NCBI GenBank assembly: GCA_028023455.1
Contig: JAQFVV010012512.1
Coordinates: 3,197,935 to 3,261,934 of the forward strand
DNA: 64,000 nt
Direction: 5' to 3'
Source: Epiperipatus broadwayi
Taxonomy: Eukaryota > Onychophora > Udeonychophora > Euonychophora > Peripatidae
Shown: in pieces, positions 1-11,494 of the stretch
How positions within the stretch are numbered: position 1 is the stretch's first letter
How the letters are laid out: each line of letters begins with the position of its first letter
Program-made: the position numbers and the translations under genes
The notes under the pieces: model-generated
Told to the model about the DNA's origin: nothing
The model's input: only the letters and a program-made list of their open reading frames with translations
Database searches by the model: none

Positions 1-24
1 TCAGACTGTGAAAGTGTACACACA

Positions 25-352
25 GTGAATTTATTGAATTTATCAGATCAAGAAATAGACTCATCACCTCAATTAATTAAGAAAACAAGATTAAATTCCT
101 CTTTGAATGAACTGCTAATGGAGCCCATTCCAGATGAATTTATCAATGACAACCTAGAGACCATTGTCGCATATAGTGACAAAGAGAATTTAGAAGTTAA
201 AAATGAAACAAATCCCTAAAATCAGTGATCAAGAAGTAATACCACAGTTTCTGAAACTTGCTATGAAGCTAAATGAACACTATCAAAAGAAGAATGAAAC
301 CGATGAAGAGCTGGAAGTGTGCTCTGATTTTCTTAATCCAACTGTGAGATGA
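25..352 (+). pseudogene. LINE-A ORF1 C-terminal remnant
   Basis: Two overlapping acidic, lysine- and asparagine-rich frames: one from 25 ending in a stop at 217-219, the other from the ATG at 203 to the TGA at 350-352. They probably are one ORF1 tail split by a frameshift near position 200. The direct overlap with the ORF2 start supports this. No zinc knuckle or RRM is visible in the short piece available, so the ORF1 type cannot be stated. Confidence 0.5.
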
Positions 353-3300
353 TTAAAATTGCCTCAATGAATTTTAGGGGCTTGAATTCACAGGCAATGG
401 CCTTTGCTTTGGAGTGATGGTTCTGCATTTGTAGCCCTGATATATTATGTCTTGGGGAAACAAAGATACATAAAACTGATCAACACATTATTAATAAAAT
501 AAACACCTTTGGGTTTTTTCATTATTCTTATTCTAACATGGTTGCAGGAGGGGTTGCAATTGTAATGAATAAAAACTCCCCTATCACCTTTTTTAAAATC
601 ATCAAAATTGACAATAACTGCTTGATTGCAATTATCAAATTTAAAAATTATACTTTTAACCTAATTAACCTTTATCTTCCTAGAAAATCTGAAATCATAC
701 ACAAAATTATACAGAATATAAACATAACATTGAGGACTAATCCCCTTCCCACTTTAATTATTGGGGATTGTAACTCAACATGATAATTTTCAGTATAGAT
801 ATGGACGATTGATAAATCGGAAATTGATGAGCTGTCGATCACTGTTTCCAGATGGGGCTTTCTCCTTTTATAATAAGAATGCAAAAACACTGATTGATTT
901 GCTATTTGTCTCACCAGAAATTTTTAAATCCCTAAAGGCGCAACTGTGACCAATTATGTTTTCAGACCACTTTTCAATTGAATGTGATTTTCAGTTCAAT
1001 AACTCTAATGACTCAGCACAGGAGCTCTCCAGAACTATAAGAATGTTAACTCAAACAAATATCAGCATCCAACTAGTATCTGAGACATATATATTGTTCA
1101 AAGAAGTTGATTTGAATAACCTTCATCCATATCATGCATGGATGCAATTTACTGAAATTCTTGGTAAATTGATTACTAAATGCACCTCAAAAGCCTGGGG
1201 CCCTATTCGTTTATTATCTGAATTAGATAAGATTGTGACAAAACTAATGAACTTGCCCAGTGAGGCACAGAATGCCGAATCTATCATAGACTTGAAACTG
1301 AAATACAAAAGTAAGCAGGAGGAAGTTGCTGAATATCTATAAAGAGATCATGATAATTTATATATCTTCAGCACTGCTGGACTAGGGGCTATCTTAGGTG
1401 GGCCTTTGGAGCTGGCAGAAAGGCCAAGGCACCCAGAGTGATTGAGATAGATGGCAACCTATATGGAGGGTCTTCCATGTTGGCCAGGATATGTGATCAT
1501 TATGTTGAAAAGTTTAAGCCAGGTGGAATCATGATTGAAAGAAGAGAATTTAATTTAATTAAAAATTCAAGCCACAAAATCACAGAAAAAAGAATTATTG
1601 ATAAATTAAAGATGATGCCAGACAAAATACATCCTGGCTTGCATGGAATCCCAAAATTCCTCCTGCTTCATTTAAGTGCTTTCACAGCACCAATCATTAA
1701 AAGGATGGCAGATCTTTTGGCTGCCAGCTGCCAGGAACTTCCAAGGATCAACCCAATTGCCATGGTTTCTCTGGTTAAGAAACTAGAAGGCCCTCGGAAC
1801 CTGGGGAATCTCAGGCCAATATCAATGATCTCTCTACTGGTAAAGACAATTGAGGCCCTAATTAAAAATGACATACAAGATGTTATAATTGATCAGCTGT
1901 CTAATTGCCAGTTTGCCAAAAAGGGGAGCTTGACAGCTGATGCTGTGAGCTGATTTCATCTATTGATAGACCACATTCACATGAAGAAGATCTCACAGAC
2001 AATTGCAGTTCAGCTTGATTTTGCTGCTGTTTTTGATTGTGTTTGAGTTGACACACTTATGAAGATCCTGGAGGGACTCAAAGTACCAGCTGCCTACCTC
2101 CAGATGATAGAGAACCTCCTGTATAATAGGGAGGTTTTTTTATCTCTGGATGGGAGGGTGTCCCCAGGATTTAAGCCTGTTGTTTCTATTCCTCAGGGCT
2201 CTCCTCTGAGTGCACTCCTTTTCACTGCCTATGTGAATCCCCTCCTGCTAAGCATTGAGACATCTCTTAAAGGGATATCCATACCTTTGCTAAGAGAGAG
2301 AGTCCATCATGTTCCCTATATGGATGATGTGGTGTTTTTTCTTGCTTCGCAGGAGGAGCTTGCTGGACTAGAAGAGCTTTTGAACCAATTCGAATGTGAA
2401 TTTGGTCTAAGAGTCAACAAGGAGAAATCAGCAATCTGGTCAATTATGACCAGCAAGAAAATTCCTGGCATATTTTAAGGCTCCACCTTAGAAGTTCCTG
2501 GGTTTTCATCTAGCAGCCCCCATCTAAAATTAAGAAGAAAATTGAAAATGATTTAATGACTAAGATAACAAAATTTATTGGATTGTTGGAGAAGATTTAT
2601 TTGTCTTTGTTCGGGAAAATCGCACTGATGAATGCTGTCATGCTCCCCAAGATTACATACTTCCTTGCAGGCTTCTCACCGATGAAAGCCTTTATAAGGA
2701 ATGTCAAAACCCAATGTAGGAAGCTGTGTTGGGGGGAAAGCTCCTGTCATCAGCCTGCGCCTCCTACAGAAACCTAAACAGATGAACGGCATAGGACTAC
2801 ACTCAGTCAAAATCTTATTAATACAGTGTTTTCATAATGTACTTACCAGATTATTTATGAAAAACCCAGATATGGAAGGGCCAATATTCCCAGAAGAAAT
2901 AACTCCTACTGATAGGCCACCTCCCAAAAGTGGAAGGCTTTGGATTCAAAAGCAAATCTCTATAGTATTTAACCATCTAAAAATGAAGAAGCCAGGAACA
3001 ATGTTTAATAACAAACTAAACTACTGGAACACATATGATCTTATGAATCCAGAAGAAACTAAAATTGACAATATTCTTTCGATTGGAATATCGATGTTCT
3101 CCAGGTTGACCAAACGTCTAAAATTGGAACTGAGGTTTGTTGATTTTTTAATCAAGGTTAACCTTGGGGCCTTGCCTACCGCTGACTTCCTACATAGTAA
3201 AAGGAATTATAATCTGGACCCTATATGCACACTATGTAGGCATAGTGATGAGACAATGGTACATATATTGGAAGAGTGTCAAATTTGGAATAGCATAAGA

Positions 3301-3625
3301 AACACTTTTAAATAGCATAAGAAACACTTTTAAATCTCTCATTAAAAACAAAGAATCAGCTTGTGTAAATTTGACTAAGGCCTTCAAGAGTGGACATTTT
3401 GGGGTCATAAGATTGGCAACATTTATAAATTTTTCCATTTGGTCATTGAGAAATAAGACTATCTTTGAAAGTGGAGAAGAATATGACATGATGAAAATGT
3501 CTTTACACTTACTAAAAGAAATTAAAGAATTAGACCAAAAATTTTCTCAGAATTGGATGTTCAACCAGACCTGGTCCCTAATAAACCTAAAACAAAGTGT
3601 AGTACTGATGATGAAAAGAGTATGA
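349..3625 (+). pseudogene. LINE-A ORF2: endonuclease + reverse transcriptase, broken
   Basis: In family knowledge ORF2 nicks the target and reverse-transcribes the element RNA there. Seen here: start IKIASMNFRGLN, an in-frame TGA at 415-417, then GETKIH with the catalytic Glu, GDCNS (normally GDFN), a frameshift near 780, TLIDLLF and FSDHFS, all endonuclease boxes. RT boxes follow: QLDFAA (about 2010-2030), IPQGSPLS (about 2187-2211) and YMDDVV (about 2317-2334). The C-terminus has CTLCRHSDETMVHILEEC (about 3226-3279), the usual Cys/His motif. A 22-bp tandem duplication at 3292-3335 breaks the frame just after it. Several frameshifts show no selection for coding. Confidence 0.85.
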
Positions 3626-3660
3626 AGTTGTAAATCCACAGATACTGAGAAAATTTAATG

Positions 3661-5077
3661 AACCATTTACCTAAAACATTCTAGATAAACTTTATATGGA
3701 AGAGATCCAAGAACTAGAAAATACCATTATAAAGTTACTCACCTAATTGATGAATAATAGGAAAGGGCTTTCAATTGATTAACAGATCAGTTTTAATCAA
3801 TGACCCAATAAATATATTAAGACTGCTTTAACAATGCTTAATGGTAACCGATTTGTTTACTGTAAAAAATCTATGATATATTTCATGTAATTTTCAGTCT
3901 TACATATTCTATGAAAATCTGCTTTTAAGTAATTTTTATCAATGCAATCCCTATACTGGATTGGTAACCTCATGATCTATAAGTAAAGTGTATGGTTTTC
4001 ATATATGGTTCATAATGATTAATCTCTCGATATTTAAAATGTTAAATTAATACACACAGAAACATTGGAAATGCTCTTCACTTGATAAGATAAAGCTCTA
4101 TAGACTAAATGGCCAAATATGGTTTTAATCATTGTCCACATGTTCATAAATTAAACAAACTTATATGTGTTTAAATTGACTAACACCATCATATATGTGA
4201 TATACATGATCAGATTAATGTAAATGAGCCACTACTATGATTTCTGGAATGGGAAGTTATATGTCTTCTATTTCTGGTGATAACTAATGTCTTAATGTAA
4301 TTGATATAAAATTATTTGTTTTTTGTTTATATATACAAGTGTAACCTCTGATTTTGTTGACTGGTCTCCTTTGAGATTGATATGTAAATGTCCTTCTTTT
4401 TGTAAATGATTCTTATGGTTTGTGAATAAAATTTTCTTTTGAAAGATAAAATATCTTCTTTGCCTCCTTGCTGCATCTTGCATAGTGAATGTGAAATATA
4501 ATACAGGAGAAGTTTTATTTATTATTATATAAATTTACTCGTAGATAGGGAAACAAAAATATTGAATCATTGGTTTCTTCTTATTCTAATATTGCATTTA
4601 ATATTGGATCAAATACATGTAGTTTAATTATTAATTAAAGAATACTGTTGATAAAATTAGCAAATATAATATTGTATATAAAGTGGTGTACAAGTGTAAA
4701 TCTAATTATATAAATGAGTAAGAACGTGCATTCAAACAAGAATTTATGAACATGAACTTTTATATAAAAATTCCAATATTTTGTGGATAGATTTAAATCT
4801 GTATTTGCTGAACATTCAGTTATTTGTAATGAACGTTTTTGCTTGGACATTATTTTTACTTTACAGCAGAAAATGGTTTGAAAAAAGAAAAATCAAAGAT
4901 ATATATTTTATAAATATGACAGTTTTTGAAATAAACAATATAATTGAGTTAATATATATAAATTATGGAAAGTTTGCTGTTTAAATGGAAACATTAGTGT
5001 GTGACTTTAATGAGATTATTTTACAATTTTAGCTGTTAAATAGTATGCAGGATACTGTACATTTGAAAAGCTGGTTA
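3661..5077. other. AT-rich intergenic, no gene recognised
   Basis: The first few hundred bases may be LINE-A 3' untranslated sequence, but no tail or target duplication could be placed. The rest is AT-rich with only short open frames, none resembling a known protein. Confidence 0.4.
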
Positions 5078-5295
5078 TAGCTATTATTTATTTTTACATA
5101 TTGGTATTTCATTTATTATATTTATTTTTTATAAATACAATTTATCCAAACTTCAGACACTTTTTAGCAAACCTCTAGCTATTATTTATCTTTACATATT
5201 GGTATATTGAATGTTGTAGAGAGTTTTTCATTTATTATATTTATTTTTTATAAATACATTTTATCCAAACTTCAGACACTTTTTAGCAAACCTCT
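5078..5295 (+). repeat. Direct duplication, about 100-bp unit
   Basis: Two consecutive copies of an AT-rich unit begin at 5078 and 5176. Both contain the same stretch ending in CAAACCTCT. The second copy carries about 22 extra bases near 5207-5228. The second copy also forms the outer part of the left arm of the palindrome that follows. Confidence 0.8.
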
Positions 5296-5520
5296 TTATA
5301 TTTATTCATACACCTACATTTCAACTGACCTGCAGTCTTCTTCAGAGCATGTTTATTTTGATCTTCTAAATAAAAAAGTAAAAAATCGTTTATTTCTTTA
5401 TTTAGAAAATCAAAATAAACTTGCTCTGAAGAAGACTGCAGGTCAGTCAAAACATAGGTGTATGAACAAATAAAGAGGTTTGCTAAAGAGTATTTGAAGT
5501 TTGGATAAATTGTATTTATA
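5249..5520. repeat. Palindrome with a CUGAAGAAG-hairpin-AAAAC motif in each arm
   Basis: Arms 5249-5374 and 5397-5520 are inverted copies of one another with scattered mismatches and a 22-base centre. On the + strand the right arm reads CTCTGAAGAAG, then a hairpin GACTG/CAGTC around CAGGT, then AAAAC (about 5423-5452). The same layout, with different paired bases, occurs in PLE-type ends elsewhere in the window. This may be a PLE terminal repeat, but no coding part is present. Confidence 0.75.
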
Positions 5521-6002
5521 GGATATTATGGCAAACATAAAGAAAAGTGTGATTTTGGTAATATTTATATATTTATTTTTTTAATTTTTTTTATTTTTAT
5601 ATATTAAAAAACTTGGAAAAATATAAGCCCCAATTTCGATGTGAAACAATGGCAAAATATCTATTATTCACATCATTCTTCACTCTACACAAATATAGAC
5701 CACTGATAAAAAAGGTTGTTCATGTATTGTTTGAATCAATTTTTATATATTATAACTACTGAATAATGAATGTTTCATATTTGATGCATTGCAATTGTAA
5801 GTTACCATTTTTTCAAGTTTATTTACATGTATTTCTAAGTGTATTTATCTATTTCATTTTATATATATGATTTTTACTTTCTTGTTATTCACTGCTCTTT
5901 GTTTGCTTGCTTTTTTGAGTCACAATGACTATATTTGTTGACACATAATTGCTAATAATAATAAAATAATTACTGTATATAATTCAAGAGTAAACACATA
6001 TT

Positions 6003-6447
6003 ATATCTATACTTTTAAGTATCAAAATTACACCAAATTCATAACTCAATCAGATTACCCAAGAAAATAAAATCTAAAACACTATCAATAGTTTCACTAC
6101 TACAAGCAAACTTCTCAAGTATAAAGAACTACAACATTACAACATATTTAATCTAAACATTACACATTATTCCAATTCCATGTACCTCCCATACATCCTT
6201 AATATTAAAAAAACTTTTAAATAAGTTAAATGCTTCAGAATCATAAATTTTAAAGATTCTGAAGCAGTAGGAGTAGGGAGACAAGTGGAATTGTGGGTAA
6301 TGTTTCATTTAAATATGTTATTATTTTATAAGTCTTTACACTTGAGAAGTCTGCTTGTAACAGTGAAACCATTGGTTGTGTTTTAAATTTTATTATCTTG
6401 GATAGTCTGTCTGAGTTGTAAATTTGGTATAATTTTGATTATTTATT
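6003..6447. mobile_element. PLE 3' end duplicated as a palindrome
   Basis: Arms about 6003-6240 and 6256-6447 meet at an AT-rich centre. Each arm matches, with decay, the 3' untranslated end and the last coding bases of the GIY-YIG element at 37.2-38.5 kb: the TGCTTCAGAAT stretch, CCATCC-type coding tail, and the CTTGAGAAGTCTGCTTGTA motif at about 6340-6360. The right arm is shortened by a deletion of about 45 bp. The arms are much more diverged than at 37-38 kb, so this is an older insertion of the same family. Confidence 0.65.
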
Positions 6448-6585
6448 GATTAGTTTATCTTTATGCTTTTAATGCTTACTTTTATGTCTCTGTGTGTTTG
6501 TATATTTATATGCAGAACCATAAAGGCAAACCCATATACAATGTTTATTATACACATATAAAGAGTACAAACTCTTTATACAATA

Positions 6586-6688
6586 GTGCCACCAAGTGCA
6601 AGTCTTCTTAATCAATGGATGCAGGAAGGTTTGTGCATAAAATCTCTTCCTGCATCCATTCATTATGAAAGCTTGCACTTGGTAGCAC
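6586..6688. repeat. Hairpin, about 40-bp arms
   Basis: The left arm begins GTGCCACCAAGTGCAAG and the right arm ends with its near complement at 6688. The inner arms pair through GGATGCAGGAAG and CTTCCTGCATCC. No coding content. The same kind of fold-back is frequent in this window. Confidence 0.75.
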
Positions 6689-7027
6689 TACTGGATGGAG
6701 AGTTTGGTATTCTTATTAACAGCATGTGTAAGCATAGGAAATGGTGATCATGTAATGTTCTGATGATTTGCACATATAAAGATATGATATGTGGATATTT
6801 GTGGTTCACTGATTAATTTATATAGTAATTACAAAACTTATATTTAACAATTATTATTTTTATTAACTTTTTTTCCCCTTTCTTGTAGTTGGAATAATTG
6901 TACTCGGTTGTGATTGGCTTATGGTAATAGTGATATTTGAAAACAAGTTTTTAATACAAAATAATTTTAATATATATTTTAAAAACTTTGCATAAATAAA
7001 GTTTTAATTATTAAATCATATAATTTT
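6689..7027. other. AT-rich spacer, nothing recognised
   Basis: No open frame of note and no repeat recognised. A pyrimidine run ending in TTGTAG near 6870-6888 resembles a splice acceptor, but no exon could be identified next to it. Confidence 0.3.
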
Positions 7028-7092
7028 GAGTCGTTAACTCATTTATTGGATATTGATTGATTAAACAAAAGATCCTCGATTCGATCCTTGAC
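7028..7092 (+). repeat. tRNA-like SINE fragment (weak)
   Basis: A GTTAACTCATTTATTGG stretch resembles a degenerate tRNA A box and GATTCGATCC fits the RNA polymerase III B box. Spacing is about that of a tRNA. The paired arms are poor, so this is probably a decayed tRNA-derived SINE head rather than a tRNA gene. Confidence 0.3.
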
Positions 7093-7428
7093 TGGATAAA
7101 ATGCTGCTTCTCCAGAAAATGTATTTGAAATATTATTCATATTTATTGTTGTCTTAAAATAACTCCTCTACTAAATTAAATTTGTTTAAAAGATCGAATT
7201 GTTTATCATGACTTGCAGATGAAACAAAAAGTAAATTATTTCATATTAAATGAGAAAGTAAAATGATTATTAAAAAAATATATTAATAAATTGCTTCCAT
7301 TATTATCATGTAATAATTTTATATTCTTTATATTATTCTTTACATTATTCCAGTAAATAGACTCCGCAGAATTGTACCAATAATGAGAAATACGTACACA
7401 CACATACTCGAATTTCATTAAAAAGTTT

Positions 7429-8403
7429 TCATGAACGAAAAGATGTTGGTTCATCGGGAACAACTTTTTTTATAAAAATATTTAGAAATGTATTTCGAAA
7501 TTGTTTATAGCAAATAATGTATAAATAAAATATACTTCCATAGTAAATTGTTTCTATAGTTATAGCAGTTAAATACATAATAATTTTATCTTCATCCGCA
7601 ATCACTCCATTGAGTAAAAATCCAGATGTACCGGTAATGGCAGAAATAAAAAACACTGAAGCCAAACACAATAAGGACACTATTAGATATATTTCTTCTT
7701 GTAGTCGTTTTTGTTCTTTAGAACTTTTCATTTCTTGACGTCGTTTTAAAATACTTTGCATAGCAAAAATTATATTTACATTAAGATAAGCGACAATAAG
7801 AGTTGGAAATACACGATATAATAATTCTCGAAACCAAGAATAAATCTTAAACCATTTAGCTAAAACGAAATTCTTATTAAGTACAATAATATTTATCGAT
7901 TCAGAGTTTTGATACCTTTGAATAATATCGGTATAAAAATATAAAGGAATGTGAAATAAAACAGCAAAAATCCATATAAATAAACATACTGTTAAAACTA
8001 CGCAATATTTTTGAATATTTTTATATCGTAAAGGGAGACGTACAGCTAAGAATCTGTCCACAGAAATAGCTACAATAAAATGGTTACTAATACCTTGAAA
8101 TGTATCATTAATTTGTGTGCGAAAATGAGAGATAACCCATGCTAAAGCATAGGAAGATAATAACTGATGCGGGTAACAATCACCAAATATCATGAACATA
8201 TGAATTACTGATATTATTAAGTTTGAAAGTGTAAAGTTTCGGAAATAAACATAGGATAATCCTTTAAAATGTTTACTAGAAAAAATGATCAAGCAAAAAA
8301 TGTTGCCGATTATAGCCAATAAGCATATAATTAAGAGACTGATAAAGAATGTACAACTTTGACACATTTCATATTCTGATCCGGTAGTATTAGATGAATT
8401 CAT
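7429..8403 (-). CDS. Class A (rhodopsin-like) G protein-coupled receptor, orphan
   Basis: Predicted plasma-membrane receptor of 324 residues, the only convincing host gene here. Seven hydrophobic segments are visible: TM1 with a GN pair (IIGNIFCLIIF), TM2 ending before GDCYPH, TM3 ending in SVDRFLAV (DRF in place of DRY), TM4, TM5 with FPTLIVAYLN, TM6 with FFISAITG, TM7 with YYGSIFYLY. The N-terminus MNSSNTTG has two N-glycosylation sequons. Class A features are weak: no CWxP in TM6, no NPxxY in TM7, and Asn rather than Asp near the TM2 Asp position. I chose the ATG at 8403. The frame stays open to 8451 without an ATG and TTTTTTTATAG lies just upstream, so a 3' splice site near 8452 with a 5' exon is also possible. 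The layout resembles invertebrate peptide-receptor-like families; the ligand is unknown. Confidence 0.85.
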   Translation of the reverse strand: MNSSNTTGSEYEMCQSCTFFISLLIICLLAIIGNIFCLIIFSSKHFKGLSYVYFRNFTLSNLIISVIHMFMIFGDCYPHQLLSSYALAWVISHFRTQINDTFQGISNHFIVAISVDRFLAVRLPLRYKNIQKYCVVLTVCLFIWIFAVLFHIPLYFYTDIIQRYQNSESINIIVLNKNFVLAKWFKIYSWFRELLYRVFPTLIVAYLNVNIIFAMQSILKRRQEMKSSKEQKRLQEEIYLIVSLLCLASVFFISAITGTSGFLLNGVIADEDKIIMYLTAITIETIYYGSIFYLYIICYKQFRNTFLNIFIKKVVPDEPTSFRS

Positions 8404-8591
8404 AACGAGGTCATCTTTGAAGAGGTAAACCTTCAGCTGCTGTAACCACACTATAAAAAAATGATATTATAAGTACTAAAAATTTAAATTTAAACAACAA
8501 ATATATAAGTTATTATTATTTTTATAAAGAAAACACATAGAAGAAAGTATAAGCAAAAATCATAATGTAATAATGAAAATAATTATTACCC

Positions 8592-8692
8592 TTATTAGAA
8601 GGGATTTGAACTCAGACTTTCAAACTCCCTACAGCTACCACTCCATCCTATACAGTGAAACACATGATTACATACATGTGAAAAAGATTATT
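8592..8692 (-). repeat. Hammerhead repeat family 1, tRNA-like part only
   Basis: Read on the minus strand this is the conserved downstream part of family 1: TTTTTCACATGTATG, GTAGGGAG, then the B-box-like GAGTTCAAATCCC. The ribozyme itself is missing; at 8692 the sequence switches to a different repeat. A truncated copy. Confidence 0.65.
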
Positions 8693-8830
8693 AATAATCA
8701 ATTATACTTAATTGAAATAAACAACTTCTTTAATATAAATACTTTAATCAAACCAGTTTTCATCGATATTCGGACCTTCTCAAGACATATATATGTGATG
8801 TGATGAGATGTGATGCACTGTGACTTCTCC
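8690..8830 (-). repeat. Repeat with CTTGAGAAG-hairpin-GAAAAC motif, copy 1
   Basis: On the minus strand it reads CTTGAGAAG, GTCCGAATATCGATG (hairpin arms TCCG and CGA, one base lost), then AAAACTGG and a T/A-rich tail ending TTGATTATTAATAA. A longer match lies at about 16745-16935 on the plus strand, where the hairpin is complete. It directly adjoins the 3' tail of the LINE-B copy on one side and the family 1 fragment on the other. Confidence 0.55.
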
Positions 8831-8910
8831 TTAAACAGAGTCAGGAATCTCTCAGAAACTATGCCCAAAAAACCTGTTAGCCACTTTACCTTCCCTTTTC
8901 ATTTCCCACC

Positions 8911-10048
8911 CTAAGTTTTCCCATAATCTGCTCCATCCCATTTCAACAACATATTCTTTGTCAACTCTATGGTCTTTATATCTAAATCCTCCTTATCTTT
9001 TCCCAAACCCAGCATAAAAACCAATAACCCACTTTCTGTATAATCACTTTGTTCACATTTATTCTTCTGTAACTTCATTATTGGTACCCTTTCTGCTTTC
9101 AAGCATTTACATTCAATCAACAGATGCTTAATATTTTCTATGCCTTCCTTACACAATTTGAAGACTAAATCACTCATATTTTTCCATTTACATGTATATT
9201 CTCTTATTGCTAAAGATCCCAGAGCCTTAAACAATAAACTACCTTGCTATTATCATAAATTAACTCGCACCCAATGTTCTGTTTACTTCTATATATATTT
9301 AAACTCTTTTTACTCTCCATATTAGTTCTCCATCTCTCCAACTCCCTATTCTTTATTAATGCATCTATTCTTTTAATCCCATTTCTTACCACTATAACAC
9401 TCAACAATCCTTTTCACACAATCATCCCACCTTTTGTACAAGTATACTGATATAAATTCTTTATCCAAATCTTTTGCATACCACATTACCTTTCTTACCC
9501 ATCTTGTTGCCTGCCCTTTACTATTTTAGCTATTCTTTTATTATCCATAAACTATACAGAAACAGAATCAGAATTAAAACCAATTCTTTTTTATGTTGCA
9601 CTTCAAGTATACAATAGTCAAATATGTTTAAAAATACATATATACAAGCAACAAAGATTACAAATTATAAAATTATTATATAAAAGCCTTTTTCGGCAAA
9701 AAAACATAATTTGACGAAAAAGGCTTTTATATAATAATTTTATAATTTGTAATCTTTGTTGCTTGTATATATGTATTTTTAAACATATTTGACTATTGTA
9801 TCCATAAACTGCAACCTACCCAACATTTTCATTTTACTTTTTGCATCTCTCATATAAAAACATGACCATCCCATTTCTCCTTCAATTGCCTTCCTTGCTA
9901 TCCACACATCTGCATTCAATGCTTGTCTTCCTACTTCCCTTTGCACTTTTTCTAAGTAATCTAATACCTCTTTACTAACACATAATGCATCATTACCATA
10001 TGTTACCCCTGCTACTGCAATAAGATAAAGCACCATCTGTAAAGACAA
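8911..10048 (-). pseudogene. LINE-B ORF2 C-terminal domain, broken
   Basis: Seen: TYGNDALCVSKEVLDYLEKVQ and EGEMGWSCFYMRDAKSK in the first part, which resemble the region after the RT thumb in many LINE ORF2 proteins. Then VFKLCKEGIENIKHLLIEC in the last part, the Cys-x2-Cys...His...Cys motif found at LINE C-termini. The parts are in different frames and separated by the 245-bp insertion, so this copy encodes nothing functional. The clade is not assigned. Confidence 0.75.
9554..9798. mobile_element. Fold-back insertion with 12-bp target-site duplication
   Basis: The insert is bounded by TATCCATAAACT at 9542-9553 and again at 9799-9810. The undisturbed LINE-B copy at 52.17 kb has a single TTTATGTATAATAA-type sequence there. 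Inside are 58 unpaired bases, then arms 9612-9695 and 9715-9798 that are perfect reverse complements over 84 bases, with a 19-base loop. The target duplication shows a genuine insertion, probably by target-primed reverse transcription. There is no coding capacity. Perfect arms suggest it is recent or kept alike by conversion. Confidence 0.85.
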
Positions 10049-10197
10049 TTATTAATAATTATACTTTCATGTTTATAGATCAACTGACTATTAAAATGCC
10101 AGCAATTAGACAAGTACATAGAAACATTATTTTTCTATTTTTTTTATTAACAGTTAAAGTTTAAAATCTTATTGTTCTATAAGTAATTTAATAGTAA

Positions 10198-11160
<963 letters not shown>

Positions 11161-11223
11161 TAGTTTTATAGTTAAGTAAAATGGGTTGCATTAGATCCTA
11201 AGATCTAGGTGCAATGCTCTCAG

Positions 11224-11282
11224 ATCCAATGCTCCTTACTGATGAAGGCCACAAGCCAGAAACTAATCTGGGGACATTGGAT
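11224..11282 (+). ncRNA. Hammerhead ribozyme candidate, family 3
   Basis: Core boxes are intact: CTGATGA at 11239-11245 and GAAA at 11259-11262. Stem II is GGC/GCC (11247-11249 with 11255-11257) closing a five-base loop, with an A-A mismatch next to the core. Helix III is minimal (A62 with U67, in ACTAAT). Cleavage is predicted after C11268. Stem I is strong: TCCTTA (11233-11238) pairs with TGGGGA (11269-11274), then, after one bulged C, ATCCAATG (11224-11231) pairs with CATTGGAT (11275-11282). That is 14 stem I pairs around an intact core. Like other minimal type I hammerheads it might need a dimer for good activity. Confidence 0.65.
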
Positions 11283-11417
11283 GAGTAGGAACTAGATGGG
11301 GATTTTATGCACAAGCCTTCTGAAGTCATTGATTACTCTAGCTTGCAGTGAGTGGCAATATGTATAGTGAGTTTTTGCCTGTTTTAAAAACTCATAATTA
11401 TATAAACAGGAAATTTG

Positions 11418-11490
11418 TGTGGTTTGATCCAGTTGGAAGAGCCATCAACTTGGGATTGGGAGGTCCCAAGATCAATTCTGACTCTTGAAT
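11418..11490 (+). repeat. tRNA-like SINE head
   Basis: GATCCAGTTGGAAGAGC fits a tRNA A box, and AGATCAATTCTGAC is close to a B box. A GGGATTGGGAGGTCCC hairpin lies between, like a long variable region. Probably a decayed tRNA-derived SINE promoter; the body and tail were not delimited. Confidence 0.4.
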
Positions 11491-11494
11491 TTCT

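Larger units (their letters stand above)
1..3660 (+). mobile_element. LINE family A, 5'-truncated by the window edge
   Basis: A non-LTR retrotransposon copy with two overlapping open frames: the tail of ORF1, then ORF2 with an apurinic-type endonuclease, a reverse transcriptase and a C-terminal cysteine motif. ORF1 stops at the TGA at 350-352 and ORF2 begins at the ATG at 349-351, so the frames overlap as ATGA, a usual LINE layout. ORF2 is broken by stops and frameshifts, so this copy is dead. The same family recurs on the minus strand at about 29975-33600. The clade is not assigned; the RT box reads YMDD rather than the YADD or FADD common in LINEs. The 3' boundary is uncertain. Confidence 0.85.
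8800..10048 (-). mobile_element. LINE family B, 3' part, interrupted by an insertion
   Basis: C-terminal part of a LINE ORF2 plus 3' untranslated tail, 5'-truncated near 10048. The same sequence occurs at 51.9-52.9 kb, including the 3' tail with GGAGAAGTCACAGTGCATC and short CATCA-type repeats at the end. Coding is split over frames at 9779-10048, 9210-9407 and 8911-9234. A separate element was later inserted at 9554-9798. The RT boxes lie upstream of the truncation and are absent. Confidence 0.75.

Noticed and set aside
7236-7463. 75-codon open frame after the GPCR
   Set aside because: It overlaps the receptor end in another frame, and its lower part is AT-rich untranslated sequence without a motif.
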